A stretch of 64,000 nt of DNA, taken from Streptomyces omiyaensis (GTDB lineage Bacteria > Actinomycetota > Actinomycetes > Streptomycetales > Streptomycetaceae). Below the pieces are notes generated by a model. That model was given only the letters and a program-made list of their open reading frames with translations. It did no database searches and was not told where the DNA came from. This document shows, piece after piece, positions 14,345 through 23,928 of this stretch. The position numbers and the translations under genes are program-made. Position 1 is the first letter of the stretch, and every line of letters starts with the position of its first letter. The DNA lies in assembly GCF_014650895.1 (NCBI RefSeq), contig NZ_BMVV01000002.1, positions 186,001 to 250,000 on the forward strand. The letters are read 5' to 3'.

Positions 14345-16738
14345 TCAGTAGGCGAGTCGGGTGGTGGTGCCGAGCACGGAGTAGGTGGGGTCACCGAGGA
14401 CCCACACCGACCCGAGGTCCGCGCGCGAGGTGTGGAAGTCGAGCTGGTGCTGGGCCTCGGTGATCCGCTCGACGTAGCCCTCGACCATCGAGATGGCCGT
14501 CGGTGCCGGCGCCTCGGCGGGCATGCCCGTCACCGTGACCACGGTGGAGATGTCCGCGTCGAGGAGCGCCCGGTAGGTGGCGACGGCCAGAGTCGACGCC
14601 TCCACCGGAAGCTGCCGCAGCTCAGGCTGCGGGTCCGCGTAGCGGATGACCTGCCACGTCGCGGCGTCGATGACCTCGGCGTCGGTGACCTTCAGCACGG
14701 TGAGCTGCTGCTGGTAGATCCCGTCCCGGGCGATCGACTCATCGGACTGGATCCGCTGCGTCGCCCCGCCCGGCCGCGACGCCTCGACGACGTTGACCTG
14801 CTTCTGGTCGTCGTCCGCCATCTCGACGTCCAGCGTCTCCAGGTCGGAGTACGCCAGCGTCACCGCCGACGTCGGGTTGTAGCGGACGGACCGGGACTGG
14901 AAGAGCAGCGCGGCGCCGTCGCGGGCGGCGAAGAGCCGGCCGGACTCCGTGCGCTCGACGTCCCGCATGTGCGTCACCGGGGCTTGACCGAGGACGCCCT
15001 GCGACGCGACCGGCGAGAAGCTCCCCGACGAGGTGACCGTCGGGATCCGCGCGTAGCCGGCCAGCCGGGACATCCGCTCCGACGACAGCTCGCCCGCGTG
15101 CCCGGTCATCCCCGCGTCGTAGTGGTCGACGATGTCCGCGACCGCCGGGCCCGCGCCGCCGACCCCGTTGCGGACGTAGGCGGCGACGTGGCTGACCGTG
15201 CCTGCCCAGTGCAGGGTGCCGTCCGTCCCCGGGAAGGCGGAGTTGCCGGCCGTCGAGCCGACCGTGAGCAGAGCCATGTCGGAATGGGCGCCGATCCCGA
15301 GGGCGTACTGCACGCCGTCGACCCACACGTCGCCCGACGCCTCGTCCCACACCAGGTGATGCGGAGCGCCGTCCGCGAGGGTCGGAGTCGCGGCGGTGAG
15401 CGTGGTCGTGGAGCCGCCGCCGAACAGGAACTCCACAGCCTGCAGGCGGCCGGTGCCGGACTCCAGCATGAAGTAGACCCCGGACTCGAACGCTGGCGCC
15501 GTGCCCGTGGACAGCTTCAGGACGCACCGCCCGGGCGTCGAGGTGGAGAGCCATACCTCCCACACCTGGGTCCCGGGGATCGGCGTGCCCGTCGATCCGT
15601 CCGACGTCAGCAGCGGGGTGACCCGGCACTGCAGCGACTTGCCCGCCGACGCTGACGCCGGGGTGAACGTGGGCGCGGGCAGCTCGTCCGCCGGCGGCCC
15701 CGTGCCCGTCCCGAACTCCAGCGTCCCGCCGCTGCCACTCTGCCGGATCGTCAGCGACGGCCGGGACGCCCCCGACTGGTCGCCGCCCGACACTGACGAC
15801 GACGGCTCGGACAGCGGGTAGTACAGCGCTGCCCCGTCGCCCTGTACCTCCTCGACGAGCATCGGCCCGAGCGACGGCCTGCGGCCGAGCCACTTCATCA
15901 TGTCGGACGCCGTCAGCGTTACGGTCGAGTGCAGGCCCGACCACTTCACCGGCCAGCTGCCCACGATGCCGAAGAAGCGGGCGTGGTAGCTGGCCACGTT
16001 CGACGACCAGGCCGTCGCGGCGGCGCCCTCCTCGACCTGCGCCGAGTCCATCCACGCCATGGTCCCGGCGGCCGGCGGCGCCGAGGCGGTCGTGATCCGC
16101 ATGTACGCCGACGCGGAGGTCGTCGTCCACGTCACCGATAGCCGCTGCCAGCTGCCGGTCACCGACGACGGCGCCGACACGTGGGTGCCGTCGATGTCGA
16201 TGACCACGGCCGGCGACCCCGCCGGGACGTACACGTAGGCGCTGGCCGTGCAAGAGACGCCGATCGGTAGGCCGTGCACCGGCGCCCGCAGGACACCACC
16301 CGTGCCCGTGCCCGCCCACGTCACCTTCATCGACCAGCTGCCGGTGTTCGCCCGCGTGTTGTCCCGCGCATACGCCTGCGGTGCCGCCGCCGGATCCGCC
16401 GCCCACCCCCAGGCGGACGTGGCCGAGGACTCGAAGTTGGCGATGACCAAAAAGTTCTTCCCGTTCAGCACCGTCTTCAGGACCCGGACCGGCGTGTTGC
16501 GGCGGACGTTCGGGGTGTACGGGGAGGACGCGTTCCCCGGGGTGAACCTCCCGTCCCGGTTGTCGAGCGACAGACTGAGCGTCCCGGTCTGCGTGTCCGC
16601 CCGCTCGTCGGCGGCGCCGCGGGTGATGGACACCGCGCCGCCGCCGCTGGTCTTCACCCACTGCGTGATGTCCGTCCACACGATGTCCGGGTCGACCGCC
16701 GAGTACCCGAAGCCGGCCTGAACCGTCAATCCCCCCAC
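14345..16738 (-). CDS. large minor tail protein with lectin-like domains
   Basis: 797-residue tail-tip protein. The first 85 residues (FGYSAVDPDIVWTDIT..LDNRDGRFTPGN) match the start of Dit-like distal tail proteins of actinophages. Residues about 100-235 look like a CBM4/9-type jelly roll (NFESSATSAWGWA..GSWSMKVTWAG), and about 370-530 like a LamG/concanavalin domain (WEVWLSTSTPGRCVL..HHLVWDEASGDVWVDG). It may hold the tail tip and bind host surface sugars. GTG start at 16738 overlaps the tape-measure stop by one base (TAGTG). Confidence 0.82.
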   Translation of the reverse strand: MGGLTVQAGFGYSAVDPDIVWTDITQWVKTSGGGAVSITRGAADERADTQTGTLSLSLDNRDGRFTPGNASSPYTPNVRRNTPVRVLKTVLNGKNFLVIANFESSATSAWGWAADPAAAPQAYARDNTRANTGSWSMKVTWAGTGTGGVLRAPVHGLPIGVSCTASAYVYVPAGSPAVVIDIDGTHVSAPSSVTGSWQRLSVTWTTTSASAYMRITTASAPPAAGTMAWMDSAQVEEGAAATAWSSNVASYHARFFGIVGSWPVKWSGLHSTVTLTASDMMKWLGRRPSLGPMLVEEVQGDGAALYYPLSEPSSSVSGGDQSGASRPSLTIRQSGSGGTLEFGTGTGPPADELPAPTFTPASASAGKSLQCRVTPLLTSDGSTGTPIPGTQVWEVWLSTSTPGRCVLKLSTGTAPAFESGVYFMLESGTGRLQAVEFLFGGGSTTTLTAATPTLADGAPHHLVWDEASGDVWVDGVQYALGIGAHSDMALLTVGSTAGNSAFPGTDGTLHWAGTVSHVAAYVRNGVGGAGPAVADIVDHYDAGMTGHAGELSSERMSRLAGYARIPTVTSSGSFSPVASQGVLGQAPVTHMRDVERTESGRLFAARDGAALLFQSRSVRYNPTSAVTLAYSDLETLDVEMADDDQKQVNVVEASRPGGATQRIQSDESIARDGIYQQQLTVLKVTDAEVIDAATWQVIRYADPQPELRQLPVEASTLAVATYRALLDADISTVVTVTGMPAEAPAPTAISMVEGYVERITEAQHQLDFHTSRADLGSVWVLGDPTYSVLGTTTRLAY

Positions 16739-19700
16739 TAGCCCACCCCCAGGTCGATGTTGATCCCGTAGGTCCGCTTGAGACTGAGCAGCACCCGCTG
16801 CACCTCCTGTCCGACCCGCACCGGGTCGATGGCCCCGTCGATGTGGAAGTGGGCGGTGACGCTGGCGGCGCCCGCCGCTCCGGCGCCGAGGCCGGCCGTC
16901 GGCTGCCCGAGCTGCGGCCGGATCCCGGCCATCCGCCCGGCGACCGCGTCGACCGCCCGGCCGACGCCGGGCAGGGACCGCCAGACGCCGCCGCCGATGG
17001 ACTCGCCGAAGTTCTCGCCGATCCCGTGGCCCACCCGGCTCGGCGACTTGATCCCGAGCGCCTTCTTGATCGCCGTCTCCATGCCCTTGGCGATCGTGAC
17101 CATCTGCGCCTCGATGGCCTTCTGCTGGGACTGGAGCCCCTGGATCAGGCCCTTCGCCGCGTCCACGCCAGCGCCGTACAGGGCGTTCGACCCGGCGATG
17201 CCGACCTTGTCGGCCTCCGTGTCGAGCTGCGTCTGGAGGGAGTTGATCTCCTTGAAGTCGGTGGCCGCCATCCCGGCGAGCGCGGAGGCGTAGGCGTACC
17301 CCTCCTCCGGGCCCATCGCGAGAACCTGCCGCATCAAGTTCCTGTTGAGACCCCGCTTGGCCAGCGCCTCGACGTACCGCCGGAACTGGGCGAGCCTCGC
17401 CAGCTTCTGCTGCAGGCCCACCTTGATGGAGCTGGCCGTCACCTCCTTCGGCTCCAGGCCGAGGCTCGACAGCGACGATGCGTTCTGCGCCGCCGTCCGG
17501 GTGTTCGCCCGCAGCTGGTCGCGCGCCGACTCCCGGGCCTTCAGCAGCTCGCGGGCATCGCCCAGCTTCGCCTTCAACGCGTCGCGGCGCACGGCCAGCT
17601 TCTGCAGCTGGTCGTTCCCGGTGCTGACCATCCGCACCAGGCGGGTGTCCTGGTCCGTCTTCCGCCCCGCGAACTGGGCCCAGATGTCGTTGGCGAGGTC
17701 CCGGGCCGTGGCCTTGATCTGCTCCCGCGACCCCGTCAGCCCGCGAACGACGCCGTCGCGGACGTCCTTCATCAGGGCCGTCATCTTCTTCGACGGCGAC
17801 GCGATCTCCAGCTCGTCCCGGACACCGACCTCCACGCCGGCCGCCATCTGCCGGGCCGCGGCCGCGACCCCGCCGGTGGACTGGAGCATGCCGACGGCCA
17901 GGCCGTCACCGACCTGCCGCCCGAGCTGGAGCCCGGGGAAGTCGGCCATCGAGCGGGCCATCTTCTTCGACGTCAGGTGGTCAAAGACCTGCTCGCCGCC
18001 GCGCATGCGGACGAGCTCGGGCCCCTCCTCGCCGACGAGCGCCCAGCCGGATTCGGCGGAGTCCGTGCCGCGGGCGTACTTCGGGAAGCCGCCCGGACCG
18101 TTGTGCCCCTCGGGCCGGGCGATCCGGTCCGACGAGTACACCGTGGTCACGTAGGTCTGCGCGACCTTGCCATCAAGCGCGTCCAGCTTCATCCGCGCGG
18201 CGCCGAGCTGCCGCTCAAGCTGGGAGATGTCCGCGCGGACCTGCGCCTTCTTCGGATCGGGAACGTTCTTCAGCTTCTCCTTCGCGGCGGCCAGCTTCGC
18301 TTCAAGGTCCTCGATGTTGCCCTTCAGCTTCACCGTCCGGTCCGGCACGGCGACGTAGGAGCGGGCGAGCGCGTCGGCGGCCTGCCGGTTCAGGCCCAGC
18401 CCCTCGGCGTGCTGGGCGAGCTCCTGCCGGCCCCGGTCCAGGATGCCGTTGACGTACTCGTTGGACCGGCCCTGCTCGTCGGCGGCGGCCGCCGCCGCCT
18501 GCGCCTTGGCAGCCAGCTCCCGCAGCGCCGCGTCCGCAGCACGGGCCTTCTCGCTGCCCAGGTCCAGCTCGCCGTTGACCATCTGCAGTGCGCCGCCGTG
18601 GTCCTTCAGGAGCGCGGTCGCGTTGTCGATGGACGCCTCAAAGTCGGACATGGCCCCGGCGGCGTTCCGGTTCACGTCGGTCAACGCGAAGATCGACTGC
18701 CGCAGCCCGTCGGCGCTGGCTTTCTGCTGGTCGAGCTTCTTCTGCGTCTCCTGCGCCTGGGCGCCGAAGATGCCCTGCGCCTGGGCCGCAAGCTCCGCCT
18801 CGAACGCGACGTTGGCGAGGGCGCCGTCGTAGTCGTCGAGGGCAGAGCGGAGCTTGCCGGCCTTCTCCGCGTCCATGCTGCCGAGCATCCGCTCCAGCGC
18901 GGCCGCCGCGAGGTCGGCCTTCCCGCTGGAGACGAGGGAGGCGAGCGCCTGGTCGGCGGCCTCCGCCTGCTCGGTGAACTTCTCCGTCGCGACACCGGCG
19001 TTGAACCAGCCGCCCGGCAGGTCGTGCAGCCAGTTGTCCACGGACTCCATGACGGACGGGTCGAGGACCTCGCCGATCGTCTGGCCCAGCGAGCTGAAGT
19101 CGGCGCCGAACTGCTCCAGCGCGGTGCCGGTCAGCTGGCCGGTCTGCCCCAGCTTGGCCAGCGACGACGTCATCTTGTCGACGTCGATCGGTGCTTCCTC
19201 GCCGGCCGCCGCGATCTCACCGATCACGAGGGCGAGGATGCCGATGCCCGTGCCGACGAGCGCCAGCTTCGCCGTCCGCGACAGGGTCGCGATCGCAGCG
19301 CCTGCGGCCGCGAGCGGGCCCGGCGCGGCGGTGGCCGCTACACGCATCGCCACCAGGGAGGTGCCGAGCGCGGCGATCGCCGTGCGGGCCGCGGCCGCGC
19401 CGGCAGCGGCGAGGGTGACCGCGCGGATCGCGATCGCCAGCTGCAGCAGCGTGGTGATGAGCTCCGGCGGGACGGCGGCGACGAGCTGCGCGAGCGCCTG
19501 GACGACGGCCAGCATCCCGACGCCGACCTCGGCCCCGGCCTCCAGGACGTGGAGCAGCGCGCGGCCGACGTCCTGCAGGGTCGCGGCGACGGCCGGGCCC
19601 TGGGCGCGGGCCCAGTCCATGAACTCGGCGAGCCCGCCGCCGTCGGCGTTGCCCTGCTCGGCGGTGCGCAGCAGACGAACCAGGCCGTCCGTCGCGCGGG

Positions 19701-20523
19701 TCAGCGCGCCGGTGGACCACCGGTCGACCCGGGCCATGAATCCGTCGAAGCCCGGGCTGGCGACGCCGCCGCCCGCGATCGTGACGAGGCGGTCCAGCTG
19801 CTCGGCCGTCCCCCGGACCGTGGGGGACAGCTTGGGGAAGACGGACTGGAGGACGCCCATGCCCTTGATCAGCGGGCCGGTGGTGTCCTCCGCGAGCGAG
19901 TCCGACCAGTCAGAGTAGGACTCCTTGAACACCGACAGGGCGGCGGCCGCCTCGCGGGTGGCCGGCGGCAGCTTCGCCAGCTGCCGGGCGTAGGCCACCT
20001 GGGCCTTGACGGCCTCGGCGCTGTTCCGCCCGGACTCCTCGACGGCATCGCTGTAGGCCTGCTCGGCCTCGGCGGCCTGGGACATCGCCGCCACCTGCCG
20101 GCCTGCCGCCACGCCGAGCGCCGCGATGCCGACGCCGGCGGCCAGGGTGGACGCGGCGAGGGGTGCGATCGACGCAGCCATCGGAACGGCGGCGGGAGCG
20201 AGGCTGATCAGCGACTTCTTGAGGGCGTCGCCTGCCTTGCCCGCGCGGTCCGCGGCCTCCGCCCAGGTCGTCACTCGCCGCCCGGACTCCTCGGCCTGCA
20301 TGCCCATGAGCGCTGCGGCGTCTCCGGCGGAGACGAAGCGTCCCTCCATGTCCCGGAGGCGGCCGTCGGCGTCCTGGGTCAGGGTGAGGATCGCCTGCCC
20401 GGAGCCGTCGGCCGCGTCCGTCATCGTGGCCCGAAGCCGTTCGGCGGACTCCCCGGCGTGGCCGAGGACCCGGGACAGATCGTCCCGCCCCTCCAGCGTG
20501 AAGGTCAGCCGCTCAGACGCCAT
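16738..20523 (-). CDS. tail tape measure protein
   Basis: 1261-residue protein, the longest in the prophage, with the usual features: long helical and coiled stretches (about 580-660 and 690-790), a central hydrophobic Ala/Gly-rich part (about 105-150 and 350-440), and a C-terminal region with EIASPSKKM and LGIKSPSRVGHGIGENF motifs typical of tape measures. It sets tail length and is probably injected with the DNA. At roughly 0.15 nm per residue the tail would be near 190 nm. The start overlaps the end of the frameshifted chaperone frame by 11 bases. No lytic domain is seen. Confidence 0.93.
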   Translation of the reverse strand: MASERLTFTLEGRDDLSRVLGHAGESAERLRATMTDAADGSGQAILTLTQDADGRLRDMEGRFVSAGDAAALMGMQAEESGRRVTTWAEAADRAGKAGDALKKSLISLAPAAVPMAASIAPLAASTLAAGVGIAALGVAAGRQVAAMSQAAEAEQAYSDAVEESGRNSAEAVKAQVAYARQLAKLPPATREAAAALSVFKESYSDWSDSLAEDTTGPLIKGMGVLQSVFPKLSPTVRGTAEQLDRLVTIAGGGVASPGFDGFMARVDRWSTGALTRATDGLVRLLRTAEQGNADGGGLAEFMDWARAQGPAVAATLQDVGRALLHVLEAGAEVGVGMLAVVQALAQLVAAVPPELITTLLQLAIAIRAVTLAAAGAAAARTAIAALGTSLVAMRVAATAAPGPLAAAGAAIATLSRTAKLALVGTGIGILALVIGEIAAAGEEAPIDVDKMTSSLAKLGQTGQLTGTALEQFGADFSSLGQTIGEVLDPSVMESVDNWLHDLPGGWFNAGVATEKFTEQAEAADQALASLVSSGKADLAAAALERMLGSMDAEKAGKLRSALDDYDGALANVAFEAELAAQAQGIFGAQAQETQKKLDQQKASADGLRQSIFALTDVNRNAAGAMSDFEASIDNATALLKDHGGALQMVNGELDLGSEKARAADAALRELAAKAQAAAAAADEQGRSNEYVNGILDRGRQELAQHAEGLGLNRQAADALARSYVAVPDRTVKLKGNIEDLEAKLAAAKEKLKNVPDPKKAQVRADISQLERQLGAARMKLDALDGKVAQTYVTTVYSSDRIARPEGHNGPGGFPKYARGTDSAESGWALVGEEGPELVRMRGGEQVFDHLTSKKMARSMADFPGLQLGRQVGDGLAVGMLQSTGGVAAAARQMAAGVEVGVRDELEIASPSKKMTALMKDVRDGVVRGLTGSREQIKATARDLANDIWAQFAGRKTDQDTRLVRMVSTGNDQLQKLAVRRDALKAKLGDARELLKARESARDQLRANTRTAAQNASSLSSLGLEPKEVTASSIKVGLQQKLARLAQFRRYVEALAKRGLNRNLMRQVLAMGPEEGYAYASALAGMAATDFKEINSLQTQLDTEADKVGIAGSNALYGAGVDAAKGLIQGLQSQQKAIEAQMVTIAKGMETAIKKALGIKSPSRVGHGIGENFGESIGGGVWRSLPGVGRAVDAVAGRMAGIRPQLGQPTAGLGAGAAGAASVTAHFHIDGAIDPVRVGQEVQRVLLSLKRTYGINIDLGVG

Positions 20524-21138
20524 CGGTACCTCCTTGCTGGGCTAGGTGCTGCTCGATCCAGGCGACGTAGACCAGGAAGTCGTCGACCCTCAGCTCGTCG
20601 AGGGCTGGTCCGTCGATGTGGAGGAGGTGGGCGAAGAGCCCGAGGTGCTGGGCTCGGAGCTCGTCGATCCCTCGCTCGTCGGGCCGGGCCCGCCCGGAGT
20701 CGGTCCCGCCGGGGCGGGGCGGAATTTTCCCGCGACGAGCCGCTCCACCACGGTGCGCGCGTGGTCGACGTCGTCGGCCTCGTCGAGGATCGACGACAGC
20801 TGAAGCTGTACGACCTCGGCCGGCAGGTCGATCCCGGCGATCGTGGCGGCCGCGACCTCCGCCCACTCCTCGATCTCCCGCCGGTCCAGGCGGACCGCGA
20901 GGTCGGCGACGACCGGGTCGAAGTCGGAGATGCGCAGCTCGGGCTGAGTCCGGCACTTGAGGACGTAGGCGACGACACGCATGACGTCCGGGTGCTCGTC
21001 GCCGAGCTGCTTGCGGACGTCCTGCCACGACGCCTTGTCCGTGAGCAGGGAGGTGATCCGGGACGCCTCCGCGGTACGGACGCTGCGGAAGTCGAACCGC
21101 TCGACGGCGCCGTCGGCGGGGGTGTGCACGATGATCAA
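20513..21138 (-). CDS. tail assembly chaperones gpG and gpGT (-1 frameshift)
   Basis: The short product gpG is 182 residues (21138 to 20590) starting with TTG at 21138 behind a GGAG site. A second product is made by a -1 shift at GGGAAAA (20725-20731): the zero frame reads GCG GGA AAA TTC, the shifted frame continues AAA ATT CCG and runs to a TGA at 20513-20515. The extension (ELRAQHLGLFAHLLHI..FLVYVAWIEQHL) is well-formed, whereas the zero-frame tail is low-complexity Ser/Thr/Pro. Position before the tape-measure gene and this gene layout are the hallmark of siphovirus tail chaperones. Confidence 0.88.
20725..20731 (-). promoter_or_regulatory. programmed -1 frameshift slippery site GGGAAAA
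   Basis: The heptamer fits X-XXY-YYZ in the frame of the upstream chaperone and links it to the overlapping downstream frame. Confidence 0.85.
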
Positions 21139-21146
21139 CGGGGCTC

Positions 21147-21665
21147 CTAGGTGAGGGACCGGCGGACGTCGCCGAGGACGCGCTCGACCTCGGCGCGCAT
21201 CCGGGGGGTGTGGGTGCGGACGACCTTGTCCCACCACAGCGGGGTGGTGTGCTGGTTCGCCCAGCGCTTACGGTTGCCGAACACCGGGTGCCGGATCCGG
21301 CCGGTGCCGTTGTTCATGGCCCACGGCATGTTCTTCAGGTCGGACGGCAGCGCGGAGCGGTCGATCCAGACGCGGGCTCCGGGGTTGCGGCCGGTGCGGA
21401 CGCTGAGCCGGACCGCCTCGGCGATCGTGGCCCGCAGGGGCCGGGTCGTCGGCGAGGGCCCGCCCCTGCTCCCCGCTGCCCGCTGGTCGGCGGTGATCGG
21501 CAGGTTCCGGATCGTCTGCCGCATGGCCGAGTGCAGCGGCTCGGCGGCGCGCCGCACCCGGCGGTTGAGGTTCTGCTGCAGGCGGGGACCGCCGGCCGCG
21601 CGCAGCTTCCTGGACAGGTCCAGGAGCTGGCCGGTACCGGCGATCTGTACGCTGCCGCCGGGCAT
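21147..21665 (-). CDS. HK97 gp10-like head-tail or tail protein
   Basis: 172-residue basic protein with the pattern of HK97-gp10-like proteins: an N-terminal helical part (LLDLSRKLRAAGGPRLQQNLNR) and a C-terminal part with aromatic/basic residues ending in a helix (RTHTPRMRAEVERVLGDV). It lies between the tail-tube gene and the chaperone genes, an uncommon but known position. Likely a neck or tail-completion protein; the exact role cannot be read from sequence. Confidence 0.68.
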   Translation of the reverse strand: MPGGSVQIAGTGQLLDLSRKLRAAGGPRLQQNLNRRVRRAAEPLHSAMRQTIRNLPITADQRAAGSRGGPSPTTRPLRATIAEAVRLSVRTGRNPGARVWIDRSALPSDLKNMPWAMNNGTGRIRHPVFGNRKRWANQHTTPLWWDKVVRTHTPRMRAEVERVLGDVRRSLT

Positions 21666-21677
21666 GGCCCACCCCCC

Positions 21678-22664
21678 CTACAGCGTGCTGTCGGCGCTCA
21701 TGTACTCGATGGACAGCGGGTTCGTGCCGTCGTAGAGGGCGGTCAGGTTGTAGGTCGTGCGCACGACGTTGGGCCCGTCGACGGTCGGGGGCGTGTCGTC
21801 GACCCGGACCGCCGGCAGCTTGACCCGGAAGGTCTCGGTGTAGGTCGGGGCGATCTCCGCGCCGATGAACTCCCAGACCAGGGAGGTCGCCGCGTCGCTG
21901 GTGTGCAGGTCGTCGACCGTGGTCGCCACGTAGTCCTGCTCGATCGACACGGTCACCTTGGTGAGGTCGTTCAGGACCGGCTGCGCCTTGAGCGCGGACT
22001 GGTTCGCGTAGAAGCGGTCGACCGCCTGCGGCCGCTCGAACTTGACGCTGACCTTGCGGACGCCGTCGAGGGCGGTCTCGGCACCGAAGGTGCCGGCCTT
22101 CAGGCCCATCTGCCCGAAGTGGAACGGCGATGCCGACACGTAGCTCGCGACGGCCAGGGGCTGTGCCTCCGAGCAGTCCTTGCCGTCGATCTCCAGCGTC
22201 ATGGTCAGCATGCCGCCGACCTCGCAGCTGAACTCGGCCGAGACGATCTTGCAGCCGACGAAGCTCTTGTCCGTCACCGTGCCGGTCGTCAGCGGCACAC
22301 CGGCCTGGATCGCCAGGGACTTGCCCCACGTGTCGGCCAGGGTGTGCGTCTGCAGGTACGCGGTCGTCACGCCCTGCTGGACCGGCGTGACCGTCGTCCC
22401 CATCAGAGCCTGCAGCAGCAGCCCCATGCCCCGGGTGGCGACCTCCGCGGCGATCGACCCGGCCACCTCCCGCTGCGTCACCACGCGCCGCGAGGACAGC
22501 GCCATGAGCCTGCCGGCCGCGATGCCCGCGGACTGAGCCGTGGTCTTCTTCAGGGCGAGGGACTGGGACGTGAACTCGATGAAGCGGGTCGGCGCCACGT
22601 AGGTGCCGTAGGTCACCTCGGCCGCGAGGCCGAGCTGTGCGCCGAGACCGGAACCGATCGCCAT
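21678..22664 (-). CDS. major tail tube protein
   Basis: 328-residue protein with the typical actinophage tail-tube opening (GLGAQLGLAAEVTYGTYVAPTRFIEF) and mixed beta pattern throughout, including SCEVGGMLTMTLEIDGKD. It stacks as hexamers to form the tail tube. Position upstream of the chaperones and tape measure supports the call. It is followed after 12 bases by the gp10-like gene. Confidence 0.88.
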   Translation of the reverse strand: MAIGSGLGAQLGLAAEVTYGTYVAPTRFIEFTSQSLALKKTTAQSAGIAAGRLMALSSRRVVTQREVAGSIAAEVATRGMGLLLQALMGTTVTPVQQGVTTAYLQTHTLADTWGKSLAIQAGVPLTTGTVTDKSFVGCKIVSAEFSCEVGGMLTMTLEIDGKDCSEAQPLAVASYVSASPFHFGQMGLKAGTFGAETALDGVRKVSVKFERPQAVDRFYANQSALKAQPVLNDLTKVTVSIEQDYVATTVDDLHTSDAATSLVWEFIGAEIAPTYTETFRVKLPAVRVDDTPPTVDGPNVVRTTYNLTALYDGTNPLSIEYMSADSTL

Positions 22665-22667
22665 GGG

Positions 22668-22868
22668 TCAGCTCTCCTTCCCCGCGGGCTTGGCCGCGGT
22701 CTTCTTCGTGGCGCCCGGTTCCTCGACCGGCGCCCACGTCGTGGTCTGGCAGACGTAGCCCTCGAACCTGGCGTCGGGGACGTCGACGACCTGGTCGGGC
22801 TGGACCTCGCGGCTGTTGAGCTCCGGCACGGTGACCGGCTCCGCGCCGATGAAGCGCACACGCGCCAT
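22668..22868 (-). CDS. small head-tail region protein
   Basis: 66-residue protein starting with ATG at 22868. It begins MARVRFIGAEPVTVPELN, a form seen in short proteins between connector and tail-tube genes of actinophages, and ends in a basic Lys/Ala tail. Function unknown; it belongs to the late transcript, four bases before the tail-tube gene. Confidence 0.65.
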   Translation of the reverse strand: MARVRFIGAEPVTVPELNSREVQPDQVVDVPDARFEGYVCQTTTWAPVEEPGATKKTAAKPAGKES

Positions 22869-22900
22869 GGCTGTTCTCCTCGTGGTGGGGTGGGGGTGGG

Positions 22901-23365
22901 TCAGATGCGGGCGCGGCACGTGACCTGGAAGTTCACGCCCGCCTTCGCCCCGTCGCTCTTGTCCTGGTAGAGGTCGCCGACGGTGAGGTGTGCCCACAGG
23001 ACGGTGCCGTTCAGGGTCGGCGCCGTGGGGGCCGCGTCGGTCGCCCGCAGCGCGTCCTCGACGGCGGCGAGGATCTCGAAGACCCTCTCCCGCCGGGCCG
23101 CCATGTCCTTGTCGCCGGAGCGGGATTCGGCGTAGCAGGCGATGTCGAAGAACTCGTCCCGGGTGCGGGCGCCGGCACCGTTGAAGTCCTGCTGCAGGCT
23201 GACCGCAGTCTCGCCGCCCGACTGCCAGCCGACGTAGATGCGGTCGCGGGTGGTGAGGTTGACCGCGGTCGGGCCGTCCTCGATGTGCACCTGGGCGAGG
23301 GACGGCGCCGCGTGCAGGATGTCGAGGAGGGCAGCGACCGCGGCCGGGACCCTGGAGGTCGCCAT
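22901..23365 (-). CDS. putative tail terminator protein
   Basis: 154-residue protein starting with ATG at 23365, which overlaps the stop of the connector gene (TGATG). The pattern (helical start VAALLDILHAAPSLAQVHIEDG, strands RDRIYVGW and EFFDIACYAES, then a long helix) resembles DUF3168/gpU-like terminators that cap the tail tube. The order connector, terminator, tail tube is as in HK97-like phages. Family assignment rests on order and pattern. Confidence 0.68.
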   Translation of the reverse strand: MATSRVPAAVAALLDILHAAPSLAQVHIEDGPTAVNLTTRDRIYVGWQSGGETAVSLQQDFNGAGARTRDEFFDIACYAESRSGDKDMAARRERVFEILAAVEDALRATDAAPTAPTLNGTVLWAHLTVGDLYQDKSDGAKAGVNFQVTCRARI

Positions 23366-23916
23366 CACGCCACCCCCGGGGGTACTCGGTACGGCTCCAG
23401 CAGCTGCAGGACCCGGTTCGGGATCGCGTAGCCCCAGCCGATCACGGGCTCGTTGACGTCGTAGTCGTCGGTGCCGCCGCTGGCGCCGCGGGCGGCGCCG
23501 TACTGGGTCCGCCACAGGTGCTGTAGGAGGATCAGCGCGGCAACCTTGATGGTCGGCGGGACGCTGCCACGGCCGGCCGTGTAGGTGACGGTCCACAGGC
23601 CGCCGCGGAAGCTGCCGCCGTCCAGGCGCCGGACGATGCCTCGGGCGCCGTCGAGGTGGACCGTGTCGACGGCGATCGCCTGCCCGCCGGTCAGGACGGG
23701 GACGATCGAGGTGAGCGAGACCGCCGGCACGCTGCTCAGGCACAGGGTGGCCGTCCGGCCCTCGATCTCCTCGGCGACCTCGCGGTTCTCCACCGGCCCA
23801 ACGTGCCGCTCGATGGGGGCGGTCAGGGCGTCGATGTACCGCTGGAGCTCGTCGTCATCGGCGGTGGTCTGGATGTCGAGCTGTGCCTTGGCCTCGGCCA
23901 GGCTGACGAGGGCCAT
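23365..23916 (-). CDS. head-tail connector protein (gp6-like)
   Basis: 183-residue protein. The N-terminus (VSLAEAKAQLDIQTTADDDELQRYIDALTAPIERHVG) is the classic helical start of phage gp6/connector proteins, followed by a strand-rich middle (SSVPAVSLTSIVPV) and a further helix (PPTIKVAALILLQHLWRTQYG). It forms the ring between portal and tail. It lies downstream of the capsid gene and overlaps the terminator-protein gene by one base. Confidence 0.85.
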   Translation of the reverse strand: MALVSLAEAKAQLDIQTTADDDELQRYIDALTAPIERHVGPVENREVAEEIEGRTATLCLSSVPAVSLTSIVPVLTGGQAIAVDTVHLDGARGIVRRLDGGSFRGGLWTVTYTAGRGSVPPTIKVAALILLQHLWRTQYGAARGASGGTDDYDVNEPVIGWGYAIPNRVLQLLEPYRVPPGVA

Positions 23917-23928
23917 CGCCGTACCGCC

